A stretch of DNA of 53,850 nucleotides from Flavobacteriaceae bacterium (GCA_002702895.1 PACX01000015.1:67240-121089), one strand, 5' to 3'. Shown: positions 8,104 through 17,451, numbered from the stretch's first letter. Numbers and translations are program-made. Notes: a model not told the origin generated them from the letters alone.

Positions 8104-9183
8104 TCAATGCTCATGCTCCTCATTTGCAAAGCCAAAATAAAGAGCAGATAGTATAGTAAAAATATAAGCTTGTAGCATCGCTACAAAAAGTTCAATTATC
8201 ATAAGCAAAAAAGCTAAAACAAGTGAAAGCGAACTTCCAATCCAATTATAAAATATAAACATTAGTCCAATTATACTCATAATAACTATATGGCCTCCCT
8301 GCATATTAGCATATAAACGAATCATTAAAGTTAAAGGCTTAATAAAAACTCCCAAAACTTCAATCGGTGCCAAAATAATTCTTATTGGTTTTGGTACTCC
8401 AGGCATCCAAAAAATGTGTGCCCAATAATTTTTATTTGCAGTAATATTTGTTATTATAAAAGTCAGTAGTGCCAATGAAAATGTTATGGCAATATTTCCA
8501 GTAACATTTATTCCAATTGGAGTTAAGCCAAAAAGATTTAGAAATAAAACAAAAAAGAAAATAGTAAGTAAAAAGCTTAAGTATTTTCTATAATGTTTTT
8601 CTCCAATGTTTGGCCTAGCTATTTCGTCTCTAACATATAGAACTACTGGCTCAAAAAATCTGCCTAAACCTGATGAAATTCCATTGTTTTTTTTATATGA
8701 TTTTGCTAGACTTATAAATAACCATAACATAAAAAATGCAGTAATAATTATAACTACAACGTTTTTAGTAATTGAAAAATCTATGGGCTTCTCGTTTAGA
8801 ACTTTATTAGATTCATTAATTTCTAATGTGCCCTTCTCATCTGACTTATATATTCTATTATCGTTATAGTTTAAAGCATAGTATTGGTCTCCTTGATTAA
8901 CTGTTTTTTTGCCATGTTTAAAATCGGAAGACATAAAAAACTTGAAGCCATTGTCGTATAAAATCACAGGCAGTGGAATTTCAATGTAAACCTTTTCCCC
9001 TGTTTGTTTTTTGTAAGAAGTAATGCCAAAACTATGGGAGTCTTTTAAATGGTGAAAAATAAATTCTTTGATTTCAGTTTTTATATCTCCTCCCTTTTCC
9101 TCTTTCAGTTTAGACGGGTTTGCCAATCCAAAATTGCATGCCAAAAACGCTAAAAGAAGTAAAAGAAAATGTTTTGGGATCAT
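8104..9183 (-). CDS. atpB: ATP synthase F0 a subunit
   Basis: Stator channel subunit that carries protons to and from the c ring. At 359 residues it is longer than the E. coli protein. It has a hydrophobic signal-like N terminus (1-22) and a soluble region to about residue 135, typical for Bacteroidota a subunits, then five or more membrane helices. The essential arginine lies in TLMIRLYANMQGGH (about residue 288). The start is the first ATG after a good promoter box. It heads the F0F1 genes here, with 111 bases to the preceding atpZ. Confidence 0.95.
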   Translation of the reverse strand: MIPKHFLLLLLAFLACNFGLANPSKLKEEKGGDIKTEIKEFIFHHLKDSHSFGITSYKKQTGEKVYIEIPLPVILYDNGFKFFMSSDFKHGKKTVNQGDQYYALNYNDNRIYKSDEKGTLEINESNKVLNEKPIDFSITKNVVVIIITAFFMLWLFISLAKSYKKNNGISSGLGRFFEPVVLYVRDEIARPNIGEKHYRKYLSFLLTIFFFVLFLNLFGLTPIGINVTGNIAITFSLALLTFIITNITANKNYWAHIFWMPGVPKPIRIILAPIEVLGVFIKPLTLMIRLYANMQGGHIVIMSIIGLMFIFYNWIGSSLSLVLAFLLMIIELFVAMLQAYIFTILSALYFGFANEEHEH

Positions 9184-9222
9184 TTATAGATTAATTCTCA
9201 CAAATTAAAAAAATTGATCCGC

Positions 9223-9230
9223 CAAAGTTA
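9223..9230 (-). promoter_or_regulatory. -7 promoter box upstream of atpB
   Basis: On the minus strand this reads TAACTTTG, an exact match to the Bacteroidota -7 consensus TAnnTTTG. It sits 39 bases before the atpB start, in the only sizeable gap (111 bases) of the cluster. It would let the six atp genes be transcribed separately from porW, bactofilin and atpZ. A clear TTTG -33 box is not seen at the right distance. Confidence 0.55.
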
Positions 9231-9294
9231 AGCTTAATTGGGTAAAATAAAAATAAAATTTTAAAGTATTTAGGAAAGTTATTAATCTGCTATG

Positions 9295-9510
9295 TTAATT
9301 TTTTTTTATGGTCTTGTAGCTTAAAAAAAATCCTACAATAAAGCCTATAATTGCAAATATAATTTTTAATGTTTCGTCAAAACCATACTTATAATCAAGA
9401 TATTTTCCTATTTGAACAAAAAGAAATATGCTAATCCCCATTTGAAAGGTATTAATAGCAAAAATTGAATAAGGGTTAGGCTGTTTTTTCGGCTGGGGTT
9501 TCTTTTTCAT
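9295..9510 (-). CDS. AtpZ/AtpI-family small membrane protein
   Basis: A 71-residue protein with two membrane helices (about 18-36 and 46-66) joined by a short loop with GKYLDYKYGFDE. It matches the AtpI/AtpZ-type proteins coded ahead of F-type ATPase genes, which assist c-ring assembly or Mg2+ supply in studied species. The N-terminal 12 residues are Lys/Pro/Gln-rich. The start lies 35 bases inside the end of the bactofilin gene, in another frame. The overlap implies coupled translation. Confidence 0.8.
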   Translation of the reverse strand: MKKKPQPKKQPNPYSIFAINTFQMGISIFLFVQIGKYLDYKYGFDETLKIIFAIIGFIVGFFLSYKTIKKN

Positions 9511-9916
9511 TAGACGAAAGAGCTTTCATTTTTTTTGATCCTTTCATTGAAATACTAGCATCTACATTTGCTCCCGTTTCAACGGCAAGTTTTTCTGTAA
9601 TTACATCTCCTTCAATTTTAGCAGATGATTTTAATGATAGTATTCCTGAGACATCAACAGTACCCTTGACTGACCCTGCAATATCAGAATTTGTGCAAGT
9701 AATTTTTCCTGCAACAATTCCTTCTTCGCCAACAACTACCTTCCCTGTTGTAATAATGGACCCTTCAACGTTTCCGTCGATTCTAAAATCAGCCTTAGAG
9801 ACAATATCTCCCACTATTTTAGTTGATTTTTCTATTATATCTATTTTATTTGATTCTCTTGATTGTTGCATAGTTGTTTTATTTATTATACTAAAAGCCA
9901 TTCTACTATTATTCAT
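9476..9916 (-). CDS. Bactofilin (polymer-forming cytoskeletal protein)
   Basis: A 146-residue protein whose core (about residues 28-115) is the right-handed beta-helix of bactofilins. It has repeated short strands such as GDIVSKADFRIDGNVEGSII and a Gly/Val/Ile periodicity. Bactofilins polymerise without nucleotide and scaffold envelope or polar structures. The disordered tails are Ser/Lys/Glu-rich. Start is uncertain: ATGs at residues 1, 6 and 16 are all plausible. The first overlaps the porW stop by eight bases and is taken here. The 3' end overlaps atpZ by 35 bases. Confidence 0.88.
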   Translation of the reverse strand: MNNSRMAFSIINKTTMQQSRESNKIDIIEKSTKIVGDIVSKADFRIDGNVEGSIITTGKVVVGEEGIVAGKITCTNSDIAGSVKGTVDVSGILSLKSSAKIEGDVITEKLAVETGANVDASISMKGSKKMKALSSNEKETPAEKTA

Positions 9917-12356
9917 ACAAGTCTAACGTCTTGTAAATCAGCATGTTTTTATACTGGGAGGACAAAACTACAAAATTATTTTTAAGTCTTAATCTGTCTA
10001 AATTTTCTTTGAGAAAATCTCTAGTAAAATTTGCGGTTTCTTTATTGTCAAAATCTTTTATTACCAAAAGTGTCGTCTTATAATCATACACATCCAAAGA
10101 GGCTCTCCTTAAGTTATTAACTAAACTATTTATCTCACTTAAAATTTCTTGGCTTATTTCTTCCTTTTTAAATGAAAAAACTAAAAAAAGTTTTCCTGTC
10201 ATAGTTTTTTCATTTTTTTCCTTCCAATTTTTATTTATTTCTTTATTTATATTTTGTATTTCGTTTATTCTATTAGCGTTAGGGTAATTGGTTATTATTA
10301 TTTTTAGCTCCTCGTCGTACCTCATTATTCCTTCCATTCTTCCTATTGCCGAAGCTTTTAATATTTCCAAATCTACAGCAATATCCTTATTGTCAATAAA
10401 TGGAAGTTCGCTGTTTATCTCTTTGATTAACTCCTCGAATTTTTGGTCTTTAAAAAGAGTTTTTAAACTGTCTAAAAGAGCACTTAACGACTCTTCCTCC
10501 AAAACAAACTTTTTAGAGCTAGCTAAAATCATAGCAAATTTAGTTTTGGGGAACTCCTCAATAATTTTTCTCTTAACTTGAATAGCTGCTTTTTTATTTG
10601 TAGTGCTAAAAGATTTGAAAAGTAAATAATGGGCTTCAGCCAGAATTTCTTTTTCTGAGCTTGATTTAATTAAATTTTGTAATCTTTTCTCTGCTAAATT
10701 ATAGTCTTTATATTTTGCTAAATATATCTCAGAAAGTTTCAAAAGGGATTTATTCTTTAAAAAAGAAATACTATCTTTTTGCTTTTCTGTGGTAGGAATT
10801 GAAGAAAGCAGCTCTTTGTTTTCTGTAATTTTTGGCTCATCTATGATTTGCGTGATTTCTGCTGATTTTGGTTCATCCTCTTTTGGGTTAAGAACAATAG
10901 CGTTGGATGATCTCCAATATGAGTTTCTGGTTCTTTTCCCCCATATAGTCAAAAAAGAGCTTTTGCCTAATTCGACTAAATTATCATCATAAAAATAAAA
11001 GTTGCTGTTTCTTGATGGGTACTGTTGCCTTCTTAAAGGGGTTGGCTTAGTTCTTTCGCTAGATTTTTCTTCTCTTAATTCTTTTTCTGAAATTTTAATT
11101 TCGTTTAAAATATTTTTTAATCTTTCTTTGTCATATGATGATATCCTAATTAAGCTATCGTATAAAATGACTTTATTTTCTAGTTCAATAATTTGACTTA
11201 ACCCCTTTCTCTGTCGTTGTGCTTCCCAAAACTTTTTTGATTTTTGGTCTAAACTTGACATCGTGCTGTCTAAATATTTTCCAGCCATTAAATATTTTGA
11301 TTCCTTAAAATAAATATCAGCAAGTTTTCTAAAGCTTCTGGAAAGTAGATTTTTATCAGATCTTTTTTCTTGCATTGATTTGTTTAAAAACTTTATTCCC
11401 TCTGTTTTTAAATTATTAGAAAAAAGCAGCATAGAATAGTTATAATATATCTTGTCTAAAAAATCCTCATTTTCGTAATTCTCAATCATCTTAATAATTT
11501 CATTCTTTTTGGTTTTTATATTTATAGAGTCATAAATCAAATTTTTTAATTTGGCATTTATATAAAATTCTCTTGGGATTTTTCTTTTAAATTCTGCTAC
11601 TTTTTTAAAATATCTGTTTGCTGAATCTAGTTTTGATTCCTTTTCTAAAAGCTGACCAAGAATAAAAAGATACCTGGCTCTAGTAATTTTATTTGTTTCT
11701 AGTTTAGAAGCAATTTTTAGTGCTTTTGTTGAGTTTTCTAAATCCTCCAAGTGATAGAAAGCCATAGAAAGTACTGCATTTGCATGGGCTTTATTTTTTT
11801 TATTTATTTTTTCTTTTTTAAGTAAGTTCTTTAATAGTTCAATTCCCAGAGCTTCTTGCTCTAAGCGGATATTGCACTTTGCCTTCCAAATTATTGATTC
11901 ATCTAATTCGTCATTCAACGGATTTTGTTTATGTACTTGATTAAATGCATCTAAGGCAGGAACAAATCTTTGATCAAGATATCTTGCTTTACCTAAAAGT
12001 AAATAAGCGTTTGCAATCCTAGGATTTTCTTGTATACCATTTATTAACATTGAATGCTTTTGAATGGTTTTAGCTGCCTTCTCCTCTCCTTTTATAAAGT
12101 TTGCATTATCAATACCATCAACCGTAATAATTTCATCAGATATTTCAATCTTTTCTATTGGTAAAATCTCCCAAAAATTTTCACTAAAAGTATTCTCAGT
12201 TTGTAAAAGTCCCTCATCAATAGATGCTGTTCCATTGAATAAAACATTGTAGCTTGAGACCATAGCGTTGTAGCCTTTGTTTAAGGGTCTATTTTTTTTT
12301 GTTGAACAGCTAAAAAAAAGAAAAGCTATTGCAAATGTGTAAATAAATCTATTCAA
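9909..12356 (-). CDS. porW: Type IX secretion lipoprotein PorW/SprE
   Basis: An 815-residue lipoprotein needed in Bacteroidota for type IX secretion and gliding (SprE in Flavobacterium, PorW in Porphyromonas). The N terminus is a signal peptide with lipobox FFSC (Cys17). Helical TPR-like repeats fill residues about 100-380 and 530-660. A Lys/Glu-rich coiled region lies between, and the C-terminal ~100 residues form the small FDNKETA-containing domain typical of the family. The start codon is TTG at 12356, chosen because it alone supplies the signal peptide. The next gene, bactofilin, overlaps by eight bases. Confidence 0.85.
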   Translation of the reverse strand: MNRFIYTFAIAFLFFSCSTKKNRPLNKGYNAMVSSYNVLFNGTASIDEGLLQTENTFSENFWEILPIEKIEISDEIITVDGIDNANFIKGEEKAAKTIQKHSMLINGIQENPRIANAYLLLGKARYLDQRFVPALDAFNQVHKQNPLNDELDESIIWKAKCNIRLEQEALGIELLKNLLKKEKINKKNKAHANAVLSMAFYHLEDLENSTKALKIASKLETNKITRARYLFILGQLLEKESKLDSANRYFKKVAEFKRKIPREFYINAKLKNLIYDSINIKTKKNEIIKMIENYENEDFLDKIYYNYSMLLFSNNLKTEGIKFLNKSMQEKRSDKNLLSRSFRKLADIYFKESKYLMAGKYLDSTMSSLDQKSKKFWEAQRQRKGLSQIIELENKVILYDSLIRISSYDKERLKNILNEIKISEKELREEKSSERTKPTPLRRQQYPSRNSNFYFYDDNLVELGKSSFLTIWGKRTRNSYWRSSNAIVLNPKEDEPKSAEITQIIDEPKITENKELLSSIPTTEKQKDSISFLKNKSLLKLSEIYLAKYKDYNLAEKRLQNLIKSSSEKEILAEAHYLLFKSFSTTNKKAAIQVKRKIIEEFPKTKFAMILASSKKFVLEEESLSALLDSLKTLFKDQKFEELIKEINSELPFIDNKDIAVDLEILKASAIGRMEGIMRYDEELKIIITNYPNANRINEIQNINKEINKNWKEKNEKTMTGKLFLVFSFKKEEISQEILSEINSLVNNLRRASLDVYDYKTTLLVIKDFDNKETANFTRDFLKENLDRLRLKNNFVVLSSQYKNMLIYKTLDLYE

Positions 12357-12436
12357 GTTAATTCTTCTATACTTCTCAATAACACAAAATACAGTGTTTT
12401 ATTGTTGAAAACTAAAATTAATTGATTTTAAAGAAT

Positions 12437-13132
12437 CTAACCCTTAAAATAAGCTTCTAGCTCTTTTAAAGTTTTTGGATTGGTTTCAATGTCTTTAATA
12501 ATCTTACCCTTTTCAAGAAGAACTATTCTCTCGCAAACTTCTGTTACGTCCTGAATATCATGGCTAGAAACAAGAATGGTTGTTTCTTTATTTTTTGAAA
12601 GATCTTTTAAAATTTGCTTTAGTCTAATTTGAGTTGAAGGGTCTAAATTTGCAAATGGTTCATCTAAAATAACTACTTTAGGCTCTCCAAGTAATGCTGC
12701 AACAACTCCGACTTTTTTTTGATTTCCCTTAGAAAGATCTCTTAAATATTTTTTCCCTCCTAGTATCTCTCCATGAAAGAAATCTTCAAATTTATTTAAA
12801 AATTCATCCACTTCCTTTTGCTTTAAGCCTCTCAATTCACCAATAAAATAAAAGTATTCTTCAGGCATTAAATAGCCAATCAAAAAAGTATCATCTAAAA
12901 ATGCAGAGGTAAAAGATTTCCACTTTTCACTTTTTAAAACCTCGACATCGTTATTTAAAACAGTTCCTGTAGATGGCTTTATCAAATCCAATAAGCAGCT
13001 AAACATAGTGGTTTTTCCTGCTCCGTTATTTCCTACTAAACCAAAAGTTTGACCAACAGGAATACTTAAGTCCGTAATGTCTAAAACAGTTTGCTTTGAA
13101 TATTTTTTTGTAATATTTTTTAAAATAATCAT
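12437..13132 (-). CDS. ABC transporter ATP-binding protein
   Basis: The 231-residue nucleotide-binding subunit of an ABC-2-type exporter. Walker A is GNNGAGKTT (about 34-42). The signature is LSKGNQKKVG (about 134-143), a variant of LSGGQ. Walker B is KVVILDEPFANLDP (about 152-165), and the switch His is in LVSSHD (about 188-193). It begins five bases after the DUF5687 permease stop, with which it must form the transporter. Substrate is unknown. Glu165-area acidic residues and the single-domain size fit Bacteroidota gliding-type or antibiotic-type exporters equally. Confidence 0.93.
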   Translation of the reverse strand: MIILKNITKKYSKQTVLDITDLSIPVGQTFGLVGNNGAGKTTMFSCLLDLIKPSTGTVLNNDVEVLKSEKWKSFTSAFLDDTFLIGYLMPEEYFYFIGELRGLKQKEVDEFLNKFEDFFHGEILGGKKYLRDLSKGNQKKVGVVAALLGEPKVVILDEPFANLDPSTQIRLKQILKDLSKNKETTILVSSHDIQDVTEVCERIVLLEKGKIIKDIETNPKTLKELEAYFKG

Positions 13133-13136
13133 AAAA

Positions 13137-14606
13137 TTAATTTTTATTATATGCTTTTAAGGTGGAATACTTTTCTGTTTTATATGCCTTAATAATCAAA
13201 TTAAAAACCTGCTCTTTTAGTAATATTCCTAAAACTCCAACTATTCCAACAATTAAACATCCTATTAATGAAGAATAGTAATAATTCCCTATTGAGAATA
13301 ATACAATTGGGAGTGCCATTTGTGGAAGACTAATTAAGAGTGTTTTCATATTAAAAGCTTTAGTGTCTCCAAAGGCATTTTTGCTAGAATCTAGATCTAT
13401 AGGTGTTTTAGTAAAGGCTCCTGCCCATAGCGTTAAATATCCATTTATCCCCATGTTGTATAGTCCCCCTGCTAACACGGCAAATACCGCATCTAGGCCT
13501 AAAAATGAATAAATAAAACAAGCCAACAATGTAGAAATTGCAGTGCCAATAACAACTAAAGACCATTTTGATTTTATATATTCTTTATATTCAATATTTT
13601 GACACATCATTAAAGAATAATATTGACTGTCCCAACTAGGAACAAAAGAGCCAAACATGAATAAAAATCCCCCAGTTGCAAATAAATACCCAAAAAATGT
13701 CATAAAATCACCCCAGATGTCTTCTTGAAAATAAAAGATAAACCCATAAAAGAGAAAGAATATTCCTGCAAAAACCGTACTCCTAGCTCTTTTAGATCTT
13801 TTAATTAGTCTTAAATCATTTTTTAAAAAAATTGCGGTTTTACCAAACCTATTAAGCCAAGAAAAGTCTTCAGACTTTGCCTCTTTTGTCTTCTTTTTAA
13901 GGCCCAAATCTATATAAAGTCCATTTTTAAAATATTTAAATACATAAAAATATGTCCAAATTAAAAACGCCCATGGAATAACTGTAAAAATAGGGTTAGA
14001 GTAAAATAAGTAAAAAAAGGCTTCAGAATAAATAGTGAAATCAAAAATAGAATAATATTCAAAAATTTTTATTCCCCCCAATGTTAAGCCTATTGAATAT
14101 AAAAGTTTATCGTTATTATTTAATATAAAGTTTAAATAATTTGTTATATAAACAAATGCAATAATTGTCAAATTCCAGCCAAGTAATTGATAGGCTTGAT
14201 AGCCTTCATCAATTAATACAAATGTAAGGGGAATCAAGTAAAAAAATGCTATTAAATTGAAAAATGAAAAAACAGATTTTCCAAGACTATATCTTACTAT
14301 TTTTGATTTTGAAATTGGAGTTAGAAGCAGTGGCTTAATAGAAACAACTGGAATTGGTTGGATAAAATATCTAATTACTATCCAATAGGCAAAAACATAA
14401 ATAAGGTTTTTGTTTAAGTAGGAAAAAGGATCTTCTACGCCCAAATCTTCTTTTAAAACCTTATAAGTAATAATTCCGAGCAATGGAGTGATAAAAGCAA
14501 AATATAGCAGCCAAAACCATTTGAAAATTTTAGTTATGATATTAGATCCAACAGAACGGCCTCTAAAAAAAGATTTCCAGTTTAGTTTTATAAATGTAAA
14601 AAACAT
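13137..14606 (-). CDS. DUF5687-type ABC transporter membrane subunit
   Basis: A polytopic protein of 489 residues from the chosen start, with about twelve hydrophobic segments and cytosolic charged loops (for example around residues 228-262). It pairs with the ATPase gene that follows at four bases. It resembles the DUF5687 family, found beside single ATP-binding proteins in Bacteroidota; the substrate is not known. The longest frame opens at 14624. However, a perfect -7 box (TATATTTG at 14620-14613, minus strand) lies inside those first codons, so the start is taken at the ATG at 14606, which begins MFFTFIKL. Confidence 0.82.
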   Translation of the reverse strand: MFFTFIKLNWKSFFRGRSVGSNIITKIFKWFWLLYFAFITPLLGIITYKVLKEDLGVEDPFSYLNKNLIYVFAYWIVIRYFIQPIPVVSIKPLLLTPISKSKIVRYSLGKSVFSFFNLIAFFYLIPLTFVLIDEGYQAYQLLGWNLTIIAFVYITNYLNFILNNNDKLLYSIGLTLGGIKIFEYYSIFDFTIYSEAFFYLFYSNPIFTVIPWAFLIWTYFYVFKYFKNGLYIDLGLKKKTKEAKSEDFSWLNRFGKTAIFLKNDLRLIKRSKRARSTVFAGIFFLFYGFIFYFQEDIWGDFMTFFGYLFATGGFLFMFGSFVPSWDSQYYSLMMCQNIEYKEYIKSKWSLVVIGTAISTLLACFIYSFLGLDAVFAVLAGGLYNMGINGYLTLWAGAFTKTPIDLDSSKNAFGDTKAFNMKTLLISLPQMALPIVLFSIGNYYYSSLIGCLIVGIVGVLGILLKEQVFNLIIKAYKTEKYSTLKAYNKN

Positions 14607-14612
14607 AATTCG

Positions 14613-14620
14613 CAAATATA
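14613..14620 (-). promoter_or_regulatory. -7 promoter box of the ABC transporter operon
   Basis: Minus strand TATATTTG, an exact TAnnTTTG match, ending six bases before the ATG at 14606. The transcript would start at or within a few bases of the start codon. Confidence 0.55.
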
Positions 14621-14687
14621 TCATTCTTTAATAAGCTTTAAATTAAATTCTGTTTTTTATTTTTGCTTTTAAATTAACTATTAAACC

Positions 14688-15734
14688 TTGACAAAATTTT
14701 ATTCTTTAAAAGTTGCCAAAATAAAAGAGGAAACTAAAAATTCTGTTTCAATAACTTTTGATGTTCCCTCTGATCTTAAAGAAAATTATTCTTTCCAATC
14801 TGGCCAATATGTTACATTAAAAGCAAAAATTAAAGGGAATTTAGTTTTGCGATCATATTCAATTTGTAGCTCCCCTAATAGTGGTTTTCTACAAATTGGT
14901 GTTAAAGCTATTTCTAATGGAGTCTTTTCTAACTATGTTAACAATGCTCTTAGAGAGGGAGACATGTTAGAAGTTTCTAAGCCGGAAGGAAGATTTGTTG
15001 TTGAAACCCCTGATATTAAAAACAACTTTATCGGTATTGCTGCTGGGAGCGGAATAACCCCTATTATTTCTATATTAAAAAATGTTTTGATTTCTAACGA
15101 GGAAAGTAAATTTATCCTATTATTTGGGAATAAGTCAATTAAAGAAACGATGTTTTATCGCGAAATAGAAAATTTGAAAGACTTATTTGGGGGTAGATTC
15201 TTTTGTTACAATATTTACAGCATGGAAAACAATCCAAATTCAGAATTTGGGAGAATTGATGCCAGTTTTATCACTTTTTGTTTAAAGAAACATGATAATA
15301 TAAAATTTGATAAAACCTTTATTTGTGGGCCTGAAAAACTTATTCAAAACTGTTCTTCAGAATTAATAAAATTAGGATATAATGAAAAAAATATCTTATT
15401 CGAGCTTTTTTATTCATCCACTGAAAACCAAAAGCCAAATCAAATTGAAAGTGAAGAAACCAAAGCGTCAATTACCTGTGATTATGAAGATTTTGAAATT
15501 AGTATCCCAAAAAACATGACTATTTTGGATGCTGCATTAAATCAAAATATTGATGTCCCTTATTCTTGTCAAGGGGGTGTTTGTTCTTCTTGCATTGGTA
15601 AAGTTACTAATGGAAGTGCAAAAATGATTGAAAACAATATTTTAACAGATCAAGAAATTAAAGACGGTCTGGTTTTGGCATGTCAAGCTATTCCCCTTTC
15701 AAATTCTATTTCTATAGATTTTGATGACGTTTAG
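14688..15734 (+). CDS. PaaE-like ferredoxin-NAD(P)H oxidoreductase
   Basis: A 348-residue three-domain electron-transfer flavoprotein. It has an FAD domain with RSYSICSSP (about 53-61). An NAD(P)H domain follows with GIAAGSGITPIISI (about 115-128) and CGPEKLI. The C-terminal plant-type 2Fe-2S ferredoxin has Cys residues in SCQGGVCSSCIGKV and VLACQA. It resembles the reductase of phenylacetyl-CoA epoxidase, but no paaABCD is nearby, so it may serve a desaturase or hydroxylase. Start is TTG at 14688: it gives MTKFYSLKV, which aligns with the family opening, and no ATG lies close. The last 23 bases overlap the end of the converging GT9 gene. Confidence 0.88.
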   Translation: MTKFYSLKVAKIKEETKNSVSITFDVPSDLKENYSFQSGQYVTLKAKIKGNLVLRSYSICSSPNSGFLQIGVKAISNGVFSNYVNNALREGDMLEVSKPEGRFVVETPDIKNNFIGIAAGSGITPIISILKNVLISNEESKFILLFGNKSIKETMFYREIENLKDLFGGRFFCYNIYSMENNPNSEFGRIDASFITFCLKKHDNIKFDKTFICGPEKLIQNCSSELIKLGYNEKNILFELFYSSTENQKPNQIESEETKASITCDYEDFEISIPKNMTILDAALNQNIDVPYSCQGGVCSSCIGKVTNGSAKMIENNILTDQEIKDGLVLACQAIPLSNSISIDFDDV

Positions 15735-16764
15735 AACTCTCTAAAATTTTTAAACATCTTTCAGCAACATCTTTATAGCTAATTGTTCTCATTACATTTT
15801 CATATCCCTTAGGAATTTTTTTACCATAAGCAGATGTTGGAATTTTTGGAAACATTGATCTGTCTGAAACAATCATGTTTTCTGGGTTTGAGGCAAATGG
15901 AGCAAAGCCTCCAAAGGGATGTGTAAGTCCCCATAAAACAATTACAGGGACATTATAATTTGCTGCTAAATGTCCATTTGCTGAATCCATAGAAATCATT
16001 ATGTCTAGATTAGAAATAATCTCTAATTCATTATTCAAGGATCCCAATTTATACGCCCCAAAAACATTTTGATACGCTTTTTCCCATATTTCCAGTTTAC
16101 TAATTTCAAATTCTCCATTTCCAAATAAGAAAACTTGATGATCTCTTTGTAAAAAAGCTATTAATTGTTGCATTAAATCTAAAGGATATGTTTTACCATT
16201 AAAAGAAGCAAACGGAGCTATCCCAACCCAATTTAAATTATTCTTAGTTCCATAAATGATTTGTTGTGTTTCATCATTTATAACAAATGGGTCTATAAAT
16301 TCATGGTTTGTTAATTCAATATTAAAGCCTAGCTTATTAAATACTTCACAGTATTTAAATTGGATAGGGGTTAGTGGTTGTAAAATTTTATTTTTTTTTC
16401 TAAAAAGCTTTTTTCTTTTACTTCTTTGTTTATCAACTCTTTTAGTTTTAAAAAGATTTATAATAAAAAGCCAAGACAGAAAATATGTTCTAATTACTCC
16501 GTGTAAGTCAGCAACATGAGTTGGTCTTAATCTTTTTAGTTCTTTAAACAGCCTCCAAAGTCCTTTTATTCCTTTATGTTGCTTTTTAAAATCAACATAA
16601 TGAAATTTAATATTTTTGAATTCTCGAAAAATAGGTCCATAAATTTCTTTTGTAACCAAAGTAATTTCAAGGTCAGGATAGTTTTTAACTAAACATCTTA
16701 ACACAGGGACAATCATCGCAACGTCCCCCATTGATGAAAACCTTAAAACTAAAATATGTGACAT
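15712..16764 (-). CDS. GT9-family (heptosyltransferase-like) glycosyltransferase
   Basis: A 350-residue GT-B enzyme like ADP-heptose:LPS heptosyltransferase, predicted to add a sugar to the lipopolysaccharide core on the cytoplasmic face. The N terminus ILVLRFSSMGDVAMIVPVLRC is the classic family opening. The C-terminal half has the nucleotide-sugar site region with ISMDSANGHLAANYNVPVIVLWG (about 235-260). It lies six bases after the DUF4254 gene; that pairing recurs in flavobacteria and suggests a shared role in LPS. The donor sugar cannot be read from sequence. Confidence 0.9.
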   Translation of the reverse strand: MSHILVLRFSSMGDVAMIVPVLRCLVKNYPDLEITLVTKEIYGPIFREFKNIKFHYVDFKKQHKGIKGLWRLFKELKRLRPTHVADLHGVIRTYFLSWLFIINLFKTKRVDKQRSKRKKLFRKKNKILQPLTPIQFKYCEVFNKLGFNIELTNHEFIDPFVINDETQQIIYGTKNNLNWVGIAPFASFNGKTYPLDLMQQLIAFLQRDHQVFLFGNGEFEISKLEIWEKAYQNVFGAYKLGSLNNELEIISNLDIMISMDSANGHLAANYNVPVIVLWGLTHPFGGFAPFASNPENMIVSDRSMFPKIPTSAYGKKIPKGYENVMRTISYKDVAERCLKILESSKRHQNL

Positions 16765-16770
16765 TAACTA

Positions 16771-17376
16771 TTATTTGTCTTTGTTGTAAAGAACAGGATT
16801 AAGATCTTCATCATTATACATTTTCATTTGCTTATATGTCTTCATATACTTAGTGCCTGATTCTATATCAGATAACAGCTGATCAATTGCAGAAGAAAGG
16901 TCTTCTTTTTGTTGAGTCAATATTTCTAGTTTGGCGCAACAATTACTTTTATGCTCTTCGCTGGCTCCTTTTCTTTTGGTCTCCTCGTTCATGTGAAATA
17001 TTTTTAAGGCTAAAATAGATAGCCTGTCAATTGCCCATGCAGGACTTTCTGAGTTAAAAGTTGCTGAATTTGAAATTTCAACATTTTTGTATTTGTTTAA
17101 AAAATAACTGTCTATATATTCAACTAAATCTGTTCTTTTTTGGTTTGAATTATCAATCGTTCTTTTCAATTTCAAGGCATCTCTAGGGTTTATTTTAGGG
17201 TCTCTAATTAAGTCCTCCAAATGCCACTGAACAGTATCAATCCAGTTTTTTTGATACAAAAGGTATTTAATATCCTTTTTTTCATAAGGATTTTTTGACT
17301 TTCCTTTTATACTATTTTCTAAGTGATAGTCTGAAATGCATTGATCAAATATTTCAAAGCATAATTTGCTAAACAT
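16771..17376 (-). CDS. DUF4254 family protein
   Basis: A 201-residue, mostly helical, soluble protein without signal peptide. It has the look of the DUF4254 family (Bacteroidota and some others), whose function is unknown. A region near residues 115-160 (AIDRLSILALKIFHM) is the best-conserved feature of the family as I recall it. It is first in a two-gene unit with the GT9 transferase, with a good -7 box ten bases before its ATG. The association suggests a part in LPS core assembly; that is inference. Confidence 0.75.
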   Translation of the reverse strand: MFSKLCFEIFDQCISDYHLENSIKGKSKNPYEKKDIKYLLYQKNWIDTVQWHLEDLIRDPKINPRDALKLKRTIDNSNQKRTDLVEYIDSYFLNKYKNVEISNSATFNSESPAWAIDRLSILALKIFHMNEETKRKGASEEHKSNCCAKLEILTQQKEDLSSAIDQLLSDIESGTKYMKTYKQMKMYNDEDLNPVLYNKDK

Positions 17377-17386
17377 AGTTTTTTTT

Positions 17387-17394
17387 CAAAGATA
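17387..17394 (-). promoter_or_regulatory. -7 promoter box of the DUF4254-GT9 unit
   Basis: Minus strand TATCTTTG, an exact TAnnTTTG match, ending ten bases before the start codon at 17376. The leader would be very short or absent. Confidence 0.5.
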
Positions 17395-17451
17395 ATCAAT
17401 AAGCATAAACTTAAAAGTTTGTTTTTATTATTGTAATGATCTTTTAATTAT

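Noticed and set aside
12382-12402. Hairpin ACAC/GTGT between the ABC operon and porW as a terminator
   Set aside because: The stem is only 4-5 bp with no proper T-run; too weak to call.
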